Part shown: positions 23,066 to 32,438 of the stretch, one piece after another
Layout of the letters: each line of letters opens with the position of its first letter
Numbering within the stretch: position 1 is the stretch's first letter
Source: Citrobacter enshiensis
Lineage (GTDB): Bacteria; Pseudomonadota; Gammaproteobacteria; Enterobacterales; Enterobacteriaceae
NCBI RefSeq assembly: GCF_029338175.1
Contig: NZ_CP119862.1
Coordinates: 62,001 to 126,000, forward strand
Direction: 5' to 3'
DNA length: 64,000 nt
The notes under the pieces: generated by a model
Database searches by the model: none
Told to the model about the DNA's origin: nothing
The model's input: the letters and a program-made list of their open reading frames with translations, nothing else
Position numbers and translations under genes: made by a program

Positions 23066-24136
23066 GTGGATAAGCCATTTAGAAAAATCCTGGTCGTAAA
23101 GATGCGTTTTCACGGAGATATGTTACTCACGACTCCCGTTATTAGTACGCTAAAGCAGAATTACCCTGATGCAAAAATCGATGTACTGCTTTACCAGGAC
23201 ACAATGCCCATTTTGTCTGAAAATCCTGAAATTAATGCTCTTTACGGCATAAAAAATAAGAAAGCCGGCGCGATGGAGAAAATTTCAAACTTCATCCAAC
23301 TGGTCAAAACGTTACGGGCAAACCAATATGATCTGATCGTAAATTTGACCGACCAGTGGATAGTCGCTCTGCTGGTGCGAATGCTGAATGTTCCGGTCAG
23401 GATTTCGCAGGATTATAGCCACCGTCAGTCCTCATTTTGGCGAAATAGCTTTACTGCCATGGCGCCGCTACAGGGAGCGAATGTGGTGGAGAGTAACTTA
23501 TCCGTTCTGGCTCCATTAGGGATCTCGTCGAACGTGGCTCGCACGACCATGAGTTATAACCCTTCTTGCTGGGAGCGTGTGCGCAGCGAGTTAGATAAGG
23601 CAGGGGTCGGCGAGCGTTATGTGGTGATCCAACCCACCGCGCGCCAAATTTTTAAGTGCTGGAATAACGAGAAGTTTTCACAAGTCGTTGATGCTTTACA
23701 CGATCGTGGCTACGAGGTTGTGTTGACTTCCGGCCCTGGGCAGGACGATTTGGCCTGTGTTGATGCTATTGCTCAGGGGTGTCAAACACACCCTGTTACG
23801 GCGCTTGCCGGTAAAGTGACGTTTCCGGAACTGGGAGCGTTGATTGATCATGCCGATCTGTTTATTGGCGTAGATTCAGCGCCTGGGCACATTGCCGCTG
23901 CCGTCGATACTCCGCTGATTTGCCTGTTTGGGGCGACGGACCACAATTTCTGGCGGCCGTGGTCGAATAATATGATTCAATTTTGGGCGGGTGACTATCG
24001 CTCCATGCCTCCACGCGAGCAGCGCGATCGCAATGAAATGTATCTTTCCGTTATTCCGGCAAGTGACGTTATTGCGGCTGTTGATAAGCTGCTGCCATCG
24101 GGTCGCGTTTCTTCAGTGGCGGATACCCCATCATGA
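23066..24136 (+). CDS. waaQ: LPS heptosyltransferase III WaaQ
   Basis: A 356-residue family 9 (GT-B) heptosyltransferase that adds the side-branch heptose HepIII to HepII. The N-terminal RKILVVKMRFHGDMLLTTP and C-terminal LFIGVDSAPGHIAAAVDTP and LFGATDHNFWRPW are characteristic. I place the start at GTG 23066 (VDKPFRKIL), matching the E. coli start MDKPFRK. The frame is open back to 22955, but that part is the JUMPStart leader. It is about 12 residues longer than E. coli WaaQ at the C-terminus. The stop overlaps the waaG ATG (ATGA). Confidence 0.93.
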   Translation: MDKPFRKILVVKMRFHGDMLLTTPVISTLKQNYPDAKIDVLLYQDTMPILSENPEINALYGIKNKKAGAMEKISNFIQLVKTLRANQYDLIVNLTDQWIVALLVRMLNVPVRISQDYSHRQSSFWRNSFTAMAPLQGANVVESNLSVLAPLGISSNVARTTMSYNPSCWERVRSELDKAGVGERYVVIQPTARQIFKCWNNEKFSQVVDALHDRGYEVVLTSGPGQDDLACVDAIAQGCQTHPVTALAGKVTFPELGALIDHADLFIGVDSAPGHIAAAVDTPLICLFGATDHNFWRPWSNNMIQFWAGDYRSMPPREQRDRNEMYLSVIPASDVIAAVDKLLPSGRVSSVADTPS

Positions 24137-25257
24137 TCGTCGCATTTTGCCTGTACAAATATTTTCCCTTCGGCGGTTTACAGCGTGATTTTATGCGCAT
24201 TGCGCAGACCGTCGCCTCGCGTGGTCACCATGTTCGGGTCTATACCCAGTCCTGGGAAGGCGAGTGCCCTGATGTTTTTGAACTTATCCGGGTTCCAGTG
24301 AAATCGCGCACTAATCATGGTCGTAACGCTGAGTATTATTCCTGGGTGCAGGCGCATATGCGTGAGCATCCGGTTGATCGGGTTGTCGGGTTTAATAAAA
24401 TGCCGGGGCTGGGTGTCTACTACGCAGCCGATGTGTGTTATGCCGAGAAAGTCGCACAGGAAAAAGGCTTTTTTTACCGGCTGACGTCACGGTATCGCCA
24501 TTATGCAGCCTTCGAGCGCGCAACCTTTGAACAAGGTAAGCCAACGAAATTGCTGATGTTAACGGATAAGCAGATAGCCGATTTTCAGAAGCATTATCAG
24601 ACTGAAGCCGATCGCTTTCACATTCTCCCTCCGGGGATTTATCCGGACAGAAAATACAGCCAGCAAATTCCAGATAGCCGGGAAATTTACCGTCAGAAAA
24701 ACGGTATTACAGAGCAACAGAATTTACTGTTGCAGGTCGGTTCTGATTTCACGCGTAAAGGTGTCGATCGCTCTATTGAGGCGCTTGCATCATTACCCGA
24801 AGCTCTGCGACATAATACGCTGCTGTTTATTGTGGGTCAGGATAAGCCGAGAAAATTTGAATCTCTGGCGGAAAAGCTGGGCGTAAGAGCCAATGTCCAT
24901 TTCTTTTCTGGCCGTAATGATGTTGCGGAGTTAATGGCCGCCGCCGACATATTATTACACCCCGCTTATCAGGAAGCTGCGGGTATTGTCTTACTGGAGG
25001 CAATAACTGCGGGATTACCTGTTCTGACCACCTCTGTTTGTGGCTACGCACATTATATTGTGGATGCGAATTGCGGTGCAGTGATAGAAGAACCTTACCG
25101 ACAAGAAGGGCTAAATGAGATTTTACGCAAAGCGTTAACTCAACCTTCATTGCGTGCTGCCTGGGCAGAAAACGCCAGGCATTATGCCGATACACAAGAT
25201 TTGTACAGCCTGCCAGAAAAAGCGGCGGATATTATTACAGGTGATTTGGATGGTTGA
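24133..25257 (+). CDS. waaG: LPS glucosyltransferase I WaaG
   Basis: A 374-residue GT4 enzyme that adds the first outer-core glucose to HepII. The N-terminal [20 protein letters not shown] is the acceptor/membrane-binding end. The donor site includes [20 protein letters not shown] and [22 protein letters not shown] (E-x7-E motif). The length equals E. coli WaaG. It overlaps waaQ by 4 bases and waaP by 8, so translation of Q-G-P is tightly coupled. Confidence 0.96.
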   Translation: MIVAFCLYKYFPFGGLQRDFMRIAQTVASRGHHVRVYTQSWEGECPDVFELIRVPVKSRTNHGRNAEYYSWVQAHMREHPVDRVVGFNKMPGLGVYYAADVCYAEKVAQEKGFFYRLTSRYRHYAAFERATFEQGKPTKLLMLTDKQIADFQKHYQTEADRFHILPPGIYPDRKYSQQIPDSREIYRQKNGITEQQNLLLQVGSDFTRKGVDRSIEALASLPEALRHNTLLFIVGQDKPRKFESLAEKLGVRANVHFFSGRNDVAELMAAADILLHPAYQEAAGIVLLEAITAGLPVLTTSVCGYAHYIVDANCGAVIEEPYRQEGLNEILRKALTQPSLRAAWAENARHYADTQDLYSLPEKAADIITGDLDG

Positions 25258-26047
25258 GCTGAAAGAGCCACTGACCACGCTATGGCGAGGTAAAGATGCG
25301 TTCGAGGAAGTTAAAACGTTGCAGGGGGAAGTCTTCAGGGAACTGGAGACCCGCAGAACACTGCGATTTGAACTGGCCGATAAAAGCTACTTCCTTAAAT
25401 GGCATAAAGGCACATCCCTAAAAGAGATTGTCAAAAACCTACTCTCACTGCGTATGCCTGTGTTAGGTGCCGACAGAGAGTGGAATGCGATTCATCGCCT
25501 CCGTGATTTAGGCGTAGACACGATGCACGGCGTGGGGTTTGGTGAAAAAGGCGTGAATCCGCTGACCAGAACTTCCTTCATCATTACCGAAGATCTCACC
25601 CCCACCATCAGTCTGGAAGAGTATTGCGCTGACTGGGCAACGAATCCTCCTGATGTGAAAGTGAAGCGGATGCTCATCGAACGTGTTGCTACGATGGTGC
25701 AAAAAATGCATGCAGGCGGGATCAATCACCGTGATTGCTATATATGCCACTTCCTTTTACATCTGCCTTTCTCAGGTGAGGAAAAAAATCTCAAGATTTC
25801 GGTTATTGACCTTCACCGGGCGCAGATTCGTCGTAACGTTCCACGTCGCTGGCGTGATAAAGATCTCATCGGTCTCTATTTTTCCTCAATGAACATTGGC
25901 CTGACTCAGCGGGACGTTTTCCGCTTTATGAAGGTATATTTTAGTTTACCCCTTAATGACATCCTCCACCGGGAAGATGAGCTTATTAAAAAAACTAAAA
26001 TCAAAGCAGAAAAAATCAGAGAAAGAACGATTCGCCGATCGTTATGA
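25250..26047 (+). CDS. waaP: LPS heptose I kinase WaaP
   Basis: A 265-residue kinase that phosphorylates HepI, needed for outer-membrane integrity and for later WaaQ/WaaY decoration. Kinase-like residues are readable: the lysine in YFLKWHKG, the catalytic loop [18 protein letters not shown] and the metal site in [12 protein letters not shown]. The start is the ATG of [10 protein letters not shown], which overlaps the waaG stop. The preceding open frame lies inside waaG. Confidence 0.96.
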   Translation: MVELKEPLTTLWRGKDAFEEVKTLQGEVFRELETRRTLRFELADKSYFLKWHKGTSLKEIVKNLLSLRMPVLGADREWNAIHRLRDLGVDTMHGVGFGEKGVNPLTRTSFIITEDLTPTISLEEYCADWATNPPDVKVKRMLIERVATMVQKMHAGGINHRDCYICHFLLHLPFSGEEKNLKISVIDLHRAQIRRNVPRRWRDKDLIGLYFSSMNIGLTQRDVFRFMKVYFSLPLNDILHREDELIKKTKIKAEKIRERTIRRSL

Positions 26048-26179
26048 ATCAATTCTTGCGAGTTGTATAGATTTACAGGTCAGGATGAAGCTCCGCGTTT
26101 CATCTGTTTCTGAGTTGAATAAAAGGTGGCGTAGAGTAATGTCAATCGCACCTTCAAATATATTGGGTAAGTATTAAAT
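26048..26179 (+). other. Unexplained 132-base waaP-waaO/I spacer
   Basis: The other genes of this operon overlap or nearly touch, apart from modest gaps around waaY. This spacer contains an open frame continuing from within waaP (26048-26177, ending RVMSIAPSNILGKY) with no recognisable product and no good ribosome-binding site. It may be the scar of a gene that differs between LPS core types, such as waaB or waaS. I see no promoter or hairpin in it. Confidence 0.4.
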
Positions 26180-27190
26180 ATGTCACAGTTTAGTGATAAA
26201 GACGTCATTCTTTCTGTCATGGAGTATAACTTTCATGACAGAATATCTGAAAATAATTTTAATATAGCGTTTGGTATAGATAAAAATTTTCTTTTTGGAT
26301 GTGGTGTATCTATTGCTTCTATACTATTAAGCAATAAATCGATAAACTTTGACTTTCATGTTTTTACTGATCATTTTAGCGAAGATGATCAGAATAGATT
26401 TTCTGCATTAGCCGAACAATATAAAACCTGCATAAAAATCTATTTAATAGATTGTAATAAATTAAAGTCATTACCCAGCACGAAGAACTGGACATATGCA
26501 ACATATTTTCGTTTTGTCATTGCCGATTATTTTTATGGTAAACTAGATAAGTTACTCTATCTGGATGCTGATATTGCCTGTAAAGGCAGTATTCAGGAAC
26601 TGGTTGATTATTCTTTTGCGGAATACGAGATTGCTGCGGTAGTTGCAGAAAGGGATATCGAATGGTGGACCGACCGTTCTATCACTCTGACAACCCCAGA
26701 GCTTGTATCTGGATATTTTAATGCAGGCTTTTTGCTCATTAATATTAATGAATGGCAAAAAAGTGATATTTCAGTCAAGGCGATTGAGATGTTGCGGATT
26801 CCTGAGTGGGTGGCTAAAATTACTCATTTGGATCAGGATGTCTTGAACGTTCTTCTTGTTAGCAAAGTGAACTTCATTGATGGGAAATATAATACTCGCT
26901 TTAGTATCAATTATGAATTGAAAGATAAAGTGATTAACCCTGTCAATGATGAAACCGTGTTTATTCATTATGTTGGACCGACAAAACCCTGGCATGAATG
27001 GGCAAACTACCCTGTTTCGCAAAGCTTTATTCATGCGAAAGAGCATTCACCTTGGTGTAATGTCGCTCTGCTCCAACCTGCAAATAGCAACCAATACAGA
27101 TATTGTGCTAAGCATAAATTTAAGCAGAAAAAATTTCTCCAGGGCGTGTTGAATTACATAAAATATTATAAGGCTAAAGCAATCAAATAA
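26180..27190 (+). CDS. LPS outer-core hexosyltransferase, WaaO/WaaI family
   Basis: A 336-residue family 8 retaining glycosyltransferase. The segment FNIAFGIDKNFLFGCGVSIA is a hallmark of WaaO/WaaI, the DxD motif is YLDADIACKG, and the C-terminal HYVGPTKPWHEWANYP supplies further donor/metal contacts. WaaI adds galactose in Salmonella and WaaO adds glucose in E. coli, to the first outer-core glucose. The two are too similar for me to say which sugar this one uses. DNA here is clearly more AT-rich than the flanking housekeeping genes. The ribosome-binding site is weak. Confidence 0.87.
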   Translation: MSQFSDKDVILSVMEYNFHDRISENNFNIAFGIDKNFLFGCGVSIASILLSNKSINFDFHVFTDHFSEDDQNRFSALAEQYKTCIKIYLIDCNKLKSLPSTKNWTYATYFRFVIADYFYGKLDKLLYLDADIACKGSIQELVDYSFAEYEIAAVVAERDIEWWTDRSITLTTPELVSGYFNAGFLLININEWQKSDISVKAIEMLRIPEWVAKITHLDQDVLNVLLVSKVNFIDGKYNTRFSINYELKDKVINPVNDETVFIHYVGPTKPWHEWANYPVSQSFIHAKEHSPWCNVALLQPANSNQYRYCAKHKFKQKKFLQGVLNYIKYYKAKAIK

Positions 27191-27231
27191 TAAAAAGACC
27201 TTTTAATAGTAACTAATATAATGGCTATCGC

Positions 27232-27936
27232 ATGATTCATAAAAAAAAGATTAAAGATTTAACTGTATTCATAAAAGATAATGATCCTTTTTATGAGAAA
27301 ATATTAAATGATTTTCTCAATTTCGATCTCAAAATACTGAAGGTATTTCGCTCGATTGATGATACAAAAGTCATCTTGATTGATACACCTCGAGGTCCAA
27401 TTGTATTAAAAGTCTTTGCACCAAAACATAAAAAGTTAGAGCGATTTCTTAAATCGTGTATAAAAAAAGACTATTACGAGAATTTGATCTACCAAACCAA
27501 CAGAGTTCGTAGTGAAGGTGTCAATTCTATAAATGACTATTATTTACTTGCAGAGTATAAAACATTAAATTTTGCACATTACTTCATAATGCTCATTGAA
27601 TATATTGAAGGTGTTGGGCTAGAAGAATATAAAGAAATACCTAAAGATATAAAACATCAACTAGCAGAGTCAATTAAAGAATTGCATGCTCACGGTATGG
27701 TTTCAGGAGACCCTCATAAGGGGAATTTTATCGTTTCTGAAAAAGGTCTTCGTCTGATAGATTTATCAGGCAAAAAAATAAGTCCTGTATTGAAGGCCAA
27801 GGACAGAATTGATCTTGAACGCCATTATGGTATAAAAAACGAAATTCAAGACTCAGGATATAACTCGTTACTCTTTAAAAAGAGATTGAAAGCGATAATT
27901 AGAGATATAAAAATAAAACTCGGATTAAAAAAATAG
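27232..27936 (+). CDS. waaY: LPS heptose II kinase WaaY
   Basis: A 234-residue kinase related to WaaP and to eukaryotic-like kinases; it phosphorylates HepII. Visible motifs are the lysine in IVLKVFAPKHKKLERF, the catalytic loop LHAHGMVSGDPHKGNF and the metal-binding LIDLSGKKIS, ending with AKDRIDLERHYGIKNE, which is nearly invariant in WaaY. It is very AT-rich and lysine-rich. It lies between two family 8 transferase genes, an order used by several E. coli core types (from memory). Confidence 0.93.
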   Translation: MIHKKKIKDLTVFIKDNDPFYEKILNDFLNFDLKILKVFRSIDDTKVILIDTPRGPIVLKVFAPKHKKLERFLKSCIKKDYYENLIYQTNRVRSEGVNSINDYYLLAEYKTLNFAHYFIMLIEYIEGVGLEEYKEIPKDIKHQLAESIKELHAHGMVSGDPHKGNFIVSEKGLRLIDLSGKKISPVLKAKDRIDLERHYGIKNEIQDSGYNSLLFKKRLKAIIRDIKIKLGLKK

Positions 27937-27996
27937 TAGCTAAACCAGAACGGCTAGACTCCGACACAATATCAATGTATTGATGCCGTAATATCT

Positions 27997-29040
27997 ATGA
28001 AAATGAAAGGTGACCGGGAATTGGATTTTAAAAATTTAACCAAATTTAAAGATATAATAGTATTAGACTGTCGTACGGTTAAATGCAATGACCGCGATAC
28101 TTTTAATATTTCATGGGGAATTGATAGTAACTATCAAGTCGGTGCTGCAATATCGATAGCATCAATTCTGGAGAATAATAAACAGAATAATATTGAATTT
28201 ACTTTTCATATTATTGCTGATTACCTTGACCAGGATTATGTAGAGCTTTTAACACAGTTAGCAGAACAGTATAAAACAGTCATTAAACTATATCATATTG
28301 ATTCTGAACCATTGTCTACGCTACCAAAGACTAATATATGGCCAGTATCAATATATTATCGCTTACTTTCTTTCGACTATTTCTCTGAACGCCTGGATAA
28401 ATTGCTTTATCTTGATGCCGATATAACATGCAAAGGTTCATTGCAAGAGCTTTCGGTATTGGAGTTCGATCATGAGTACGGAGCAGTGGTGGTCGATGTT
28501 GATTCAATGCAAGCCAGGAGTGCAGAACGATTGAATAACGCAGAGTTTGAAGGTAATTATTTTAACTCTGGGGTGATGTATATCAATATGAAGCAATGGT
28601 TGCAATCAAATCTGACTGAGAGATTCTTCGATTTACTTTCTCAGGATGATGTTGTTGCAAAGATAAAATATCCTGATCAGGATATACTAAATGTCATGTT
28701 CCTCCATCATGCTAAAATCTTGCCGCAAAAATATAATACTATTTATTCATTGAAATCTGAGTTTGAGATAAAAAATATAAATTACTATAAATCAATTATA
28801 AATTCAGAAACCGTATTTATACATTACACTGGTGTAACCAAACCCTGGCATGACTGGGCTAACTATCCATCGGCACAATTTTTCCGCAGTGTGTATCAAA
28901 AATCTCCCTGGAGAGAAAGAAATTTAATTCCCGCAGTGCGAAAACATGAGTATAGAGAAAAATATAAGCACTTGCTTTATCAAAACAAAATAATCAGTGG
29001 GCTTATTTCAGCAATCAAATATAACTTAATGAAGGGTTGA
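27997..29040 (+). CDS. LPS outer-core glucosyltransferase, WaaJ/WaaR family
   Basis: A second family 8 glycosyltransferase, up to 347 residues. It carries NISWGIDSNYQVGAAISIAS, the DxD motif YLDADITCKG, the segment GNYFNSGVMYINMKQW and FIHYTGVTKPWHDWANYPSA. WaaJ and WaaR add the terminal backbone glucose onto the previous hexose. The ATG at 27997 has a poor ribosome-binding site. A TTG at 28021 follows GAAAGGTGACC and gives an N-terminus closer in length to E. coli WaaR, so the true start may be internal. It is AT-rich, like the two genes before it. Confidence 0.86.
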   Translation: MKMKGDRELDFKNLTKFKDIIVLDCRTVKCNDRDTFNISWGIDSNYQVGAAISIASILENNKQNNIEFTFHIIADYLDQDYVELLTQLAEQYKTVIKLYHIDSEPLSTLPKTNIWPVSIYYRLLSFDYFSERLDKLLYLDADITCKGSLQELSVLEFDHEYGAVVVDVDSMQARSAERLNNAEFEGNYFNSGVMYINMKQWLQSNLTERFFDLLSQDDVVAKIKYPDQDILNVMFLHHAKILPQKYNTIYSLKSEFEIKNINYYKSIINSETVFIHYTGVTKPWHDWANYPSAQFFRSVYQKSPWRERNLIPAVRKHEYREKYKHLLYQNKIISGLISAIKYNLMKG

Positions 29041-29046
29041 TTTTAT

Positions 29047-30189
29047 ATGATTGATAAAATCATCTTTACGGTTACACCGATTTTCTCTATACCACCGCGT
29101 GGTGCGGCTGCAGTCGAAACATGGATGTATCAGGTTGCGCAAACTACCCGTATTCCAAACCGTATCGTTTGCATCAAAAATGAAGGGTATACTGACTATT
29201 CACGGGTAAATGAAAACTGTTCTATTCATCGTATCGGCTTTAGCCGGATTTATAAGCGAATTTTTCAGAAATGGACCCGCCTGGATCCTTTACCTTACTC
29301 TCAGCGCATATTAAATGTTGCTAAAGATTTTTCAGTTACTGATAAGAGTGTTATTGCTGTACACAACAGCATGAAACTGTATCGACAGATTCGCCAGCGA
29401 GCTCCTCAGGCAAATGTGGTGATACATATGCATAATGCGTTCGAACCAAAAGGATTGGAGAAGAACGTTAAGATGATAGTTCCCAGCATGTTTTTAAAAA
29501 ACTACTATCATTCATATCTCCCAGAAGCGGATATTGCTATTGTTCCTAATGGAATTAACCTGGAAATTTATCAATCAGATTATAAACCAATCTCCAGGTT
29601 AGATCTGAATATTTCACCCGAAGATAAGGTGATATTTTACGCAGGGCGTATTGTACCGGATAAAGGTGTATTACTGCTTTTACAGGCATTCGAAAGACTC
29701 GTTGAGTCGCACCCTGACTTCAAGTTGGTGGTGGTTGGCGATCATATGGAAGTCAGTAAAAGCGATAAAGGGGCTTATCAGCGTGAAGTCCGCGAAATCG
29801 CAGAGCGCTTGACAGATAACTGTATTATGTTGGGAAGCATCCCTCCTGAAAAAATGCACCGCTACTATCCACTTGGTGATTTAGTTGTGATCCCTTCTCA
29901 ATTTCAGGAACCTTTCTGCATGGTTGCAATAGAAGCCATGGGGGCAGGTAAACCCGTGTTGGTGAGCACGCGTGGAGGAATGGTTGAGTTTGTCAAAAAC
30001 AAAGATACTGGTTATCACTTAAGAGAACCTATGACCGCAGAAACTATTGCGGAGGACATTGAGTGCGTACTGCATGACAGCGAACTATCGACTATCGCGA
30101 AACGTGGGCAACAGTATGTTTTTGACCATTACAGTTGGACGAGTGTGACTCAGCGGTTCGAGGATGTTATTCATCATTGGTTTGACTGA
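29047..30189 (+). CDS. waaK: LPS N-acetylglucosaminyltransferase WaaK
   Basis: A 380-residue GT4 enzyme. The N-terminus KIIFTVTPIFSIPPRGAAAV and the segment KRIFQKWTRLDPLPYSQRIL are almost as in Salmonella WaaK (RfaK), which adds the side-branch GlcNAc to the last core glucose and is needed for O-antigen attachment. The donor site shows IFYAGRIVPDKGVLLLLQAF and PFCMVAIEAMGAGKPVLVS. It is the last gene of the waaQ operon, 6 bases after the WaaJ/R gene, and convergent with waaL. I infer the sugar from this resemblance. Confidence 0.88.
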   Translation: MIDKIIFTVTPIFSIPPRGAAAVETWMYQVAQTTRIPNRIVCIKNEGYTDYSRVNENCSIHRIGFSRIYKRIFQKWTRLDPLPYSQRILNVAKDFSVTDKSVIAVHNSMKLYRQIRQRAPQANVVIHMHNAFEPKGLEKNVKMIVPSMFLKNYYHSYLPEADIAIVPNGINLEIYQSDYKPISRLDLNISPEDKVIFYAGRIVPDKGVLLLLQAFERLVESHPDFKLVVVGDHMEVSKSDKGAYQREVREIAERLTDNCIMLGSIPPEKMHRYYPLGDLVVIPSQFQEPFCMVAIEAMGAGKPVLVSTRGGMVEFVKNKDTGYHLREPMTAETIAEDIECVLHDSELSTIAKRGQQYVFDHYSWTSVTQRFEDVIHHWFD

Positions 30190-30192
30190 AAT

Positions 30193-30221
30193 AAAAAAGG
30201 CTACGTTAGGTAGCCTTTTTT
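30193..30221. terminator. Bidirectional terminator waaK/waaL
   Basis: AAAAAAGGCTAC / GTAGCCTTTTTT forms a perfect 12-bp stem with loop GTTAG, flanked by A and T runs. It can stop transcription from both the waaQ operon and the convergent hldD-waaL operon. Confidence 0.93.
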
Positions 30222-30238
30222 GTTGAGAATATCCAGAG

Positions 30239-31444
30239 TTATTTCTTCATGGCGAGTAACAGGCCAACAAGAATGCCCAGATTATCCAATTCGATCTGTT
30301 CAACGTTTCCGCGAATAATAAAATATCCGAAGAAAGATAGCAGTATGATCATGTGTGCATTATAGGGAGAGTCACGACCCTCTTTAAATGCCTTTGATAC
30401 AGTTTCTTTTACTATTGCAGCGTAAACAAGTAGCAACCCGGCCAATCCGAGAAGACCTGTGCCAAACCAGACAAATAACGCGAGGTTATGAGGGCCAATG
30501 GAGGTTCTAAATTTCCATAATGGATAATCTACGGCACGATTGTTATAGACCGTCTTATAGGCATTATTACCGAAGCCATAGCCAATCACCGGATTTTCGA
30601 GTATGAGATCCAGTGCACTGCCCTGAGTACCATTCCCATATCGGTATGAGCTGTCTGTCTGATTGAGTTTAAAGGCCAATTTTGCCGACATTTCTTTATG
30701 AGAGAAAATAGCGGTCGCCGCCAGAGCTGCGATAATCATTCCTACAGTCAGCATTTTCCATTTTTTATGCATCAATACCCACGCCAGTCCGATGATTAAG
30801 ACTGATAGCCATGCTCCGCGAGACAGTGTACCCAGCATCAGGAAAAGATAGATCGCACTAAAAATAATAAAAGCGATCCGATGCTTTGTTGATTTAAATA
30901 ACCATAAATTCAGAAGTACCGGGAACAAAAAGACTAATGAATCCGAGATGCTACGATGTCTGTAATCAGTAAATGGCATAATTCCACTCTGATAATCCTT
31001 AATGTAAAAGACGAGCTCAGACAAGCATCGTAAACTTAACGATGTGAGAAAAGAGATGAAAATAAATTTTGAAATGAATTCTACTTTCTCATCTTTTAGC
31101 AACACCGGAATGGAAATGGTAAGCAGCAACATATTTTCGATGACAGAATTATTGATTTCTTTCAGGCTTGCTTTTAAATCTGGAGTCTGAAATAGCGAAA
31201 GGAGTACTGCTATAGTAAGAAATAGAATACTGCCGAAAAGGAATGTTTTGAAAGTGGAAATATAATGTTTTGGTTGCTTGCAAAGATAAACAATTGTTGT
31301 GATCGTCATAAGAATGACGATGAGATGTTTATAGCGTGTAATACCACCTAAGAAATAGGTAGCGATAAACAAGAATATAAGCGTTCTATTCCAGTATAAT
31401 TTCCAGTTTTTTTTCTCGTTGGAAAAAAACAATGTGAGGGCCAT
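30239..31444 (-). CDS. waaL: O-antigen ligase WaaL
   Basis: A 401-residue inner-membrane protein with about 12 hydrophobic segments that transfers undecaprenyl-linked O antigen to core-lipid A. Segments shared with Salmonella WaaL (from memory) include FIATYFLGGITRYKHLIVI, LGTLSRGAWLSVLIIG and the long periplasmic loop with LNQTDSSYRYGNGTQGSALD and IGYGFGNNAY, then IGPHNLALFVWF with the essential His. I chose the ATG at 31444 because GGAG lies five bases upstream and the length then fits; the frame opens 8 codons earlier. It is last in hldD-waaF-waaC-waaL. Confidence 0.94.
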   Translation of the reverse strand: MALTLFFSNEKKNWKLYWNRTLIFLFIATYFLGGITRYKHLIVILMTITTIVYLCKQPKHYISTFKTFLFGSILFLTIAVLLSLFQTPDLKASLKEINNSVIENMLLLTISIPVLLKDEKVEFISKFIFISFLTSLSLRCLSELVFYIKDYQSGIMPFTDYRHRSISDSLVFLFPVLLNLWLFKSTKHRIAFIIFSAIYLFLMLGTLSRGAWLSVLIIGLAWVLMHKKWKMLTVGMIIAALAATAIFSHKEMSAKLAFKLNQTDSSYRYGNGTQGSALDLILENPVIGYGFGNNAYKTVYNNRAVDYPLWKFRTSIGPHNLALFVWFGTGLLGLAGLLLVYAAIVKETVSKAFKEGRDSPYNAHMIILLSFFGYFIIRGNVEQIELDNLGILVGLLLAMKK

Positions 31445-31472
31445 CTTTTCTCCGATGTCTGTTTGCAAGAGC

Positions 31473-32435
31473 TTATAAGTTCGAAACTAATAGTTCAAAT
31501 ACGGCAGAGGCAGGCAAATCGGTAAGATTTCTGCTGGCGGAACGGCACTCTACCTGGTTTCTTCCATAGCCACCAATCAACCCGGGGTCCGTAGGGCCGT
31601 ATAGCGTTACATTTGGACGGTCTAGCGCGGCAGTCAGGTGACTCAGTCCCGTATCAACCGACACGACAAACGTTGCCCCCGCCAATACCCGCGCGACGTC
31701 TTCCAGGCTCATACGCGGTAAAACATCTACGTAATCAAACCCTTCAGCCAGTCTCTTCGCCCGGGTTTCTTCGTGAGCTGCTCCCCACGGCAATTTAATG
31801 CGAACGCCTGACTGACTCAGCAGGCCAATTAATTCCCGCCAGTTTGCCTCCGGCCAGTGTTTATCATCTCTGGTGGTGGCATGTAAAAATACAGCATATT
31901 GGCCCGTATCGGTATTCATTTTGTGCAAGAAATGTTGCGCAATGGCATAATCGCCCTGAGTCTGCGGTTTGCTGTAACCCAGACTTTTGGCGAACAGTTC
32001 TCGGGTGCGCTCTACCGCATGCTGCTGTTTAGCAATATGATGGCGACAGTTGTAAAACAAGCTGGCCAGTGGTTCGCGGGCTGTTTGCCAGTCCATGCCA
32101 TGCTTGATGCCACGAGCCAGACGAGTGACTAATGCCGCGCTTTTCACCAGCCCCTGCGCATCAATAATTGCATCATATTGCTGTGCCTGTACCGCCTCTT
32201 GAAAGGTTTTGCGTTCAGCTTTAATGGCAGTAGAAAACCAGGCTTTTCGCCAACGGCGAATCGCCACCGGGATCACCCGGTCAACCGCAGCGTGCCATGA
32301 CGGAATTTGTGCAAACCCTTCTTCCACTACCCAGTCAAAGCGAATTCCTGGAATAGCCTGCTGTGCATCAGTGAGCGCAGGAAGCGTATGTAACACATCA
32401 CCCATCGATGATGTTTTGACGATCAGAACCCGCAT
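31473..32435 (-). CDS. waaC: LPS heptosyltransferase I WaaC
   Basis: A 320-residue family 9 GT-B enzyme that adds the first heptose to Kdo. It begins MRVLIVKTSSMGDVLHTLPA, carries a lysine/donor region KLPWGAAHEETRAKRLAEGF, and the nucleotide-sugar site VVSVDTGLSHLTAALDRPNVT followed by LYGPTDPGLIGGYG. It starts 3 bases after waaF, so the two are translated together. Confidence 0.97.
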   Translation of the reverse strand: MRVLIVKTSSMGDVLHTLPALTDAQQAIPGIRFDWVVEEGFAQIPSWHAAVDRVIPVAIRRWRKAWFSTAIKAERKTFQEAVQAQQYDAIIDAQGLVKSAALVTRLARGIKHGMDWQTAREPLASLFYNCRHHIAKQQHAVERTRELFAKSLGYSKPQTQGDYAIAQHFLHKMNTDTGQYAVFLHATTRDDKHWPEANWRELIGLLSQSGVRIKLPWGAAHEETRAKRLAEGFDYVDVLPRMSLEDVARVLAGATFVVSVDTGLSHLTAALDRPNVTLYGPTDPGLIGGYGRNQVECRSASRNLTDLPASAVFELLVSNL

Positions 32436-32438
32436 TCG

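Noticed and set aside
25956-26177. 73-codon frame overlapping the waaP end
   Set aside because: Most of it lies inside waaP in another frame. The remaining tail is not recognisable and has no good ribosome-binding site.
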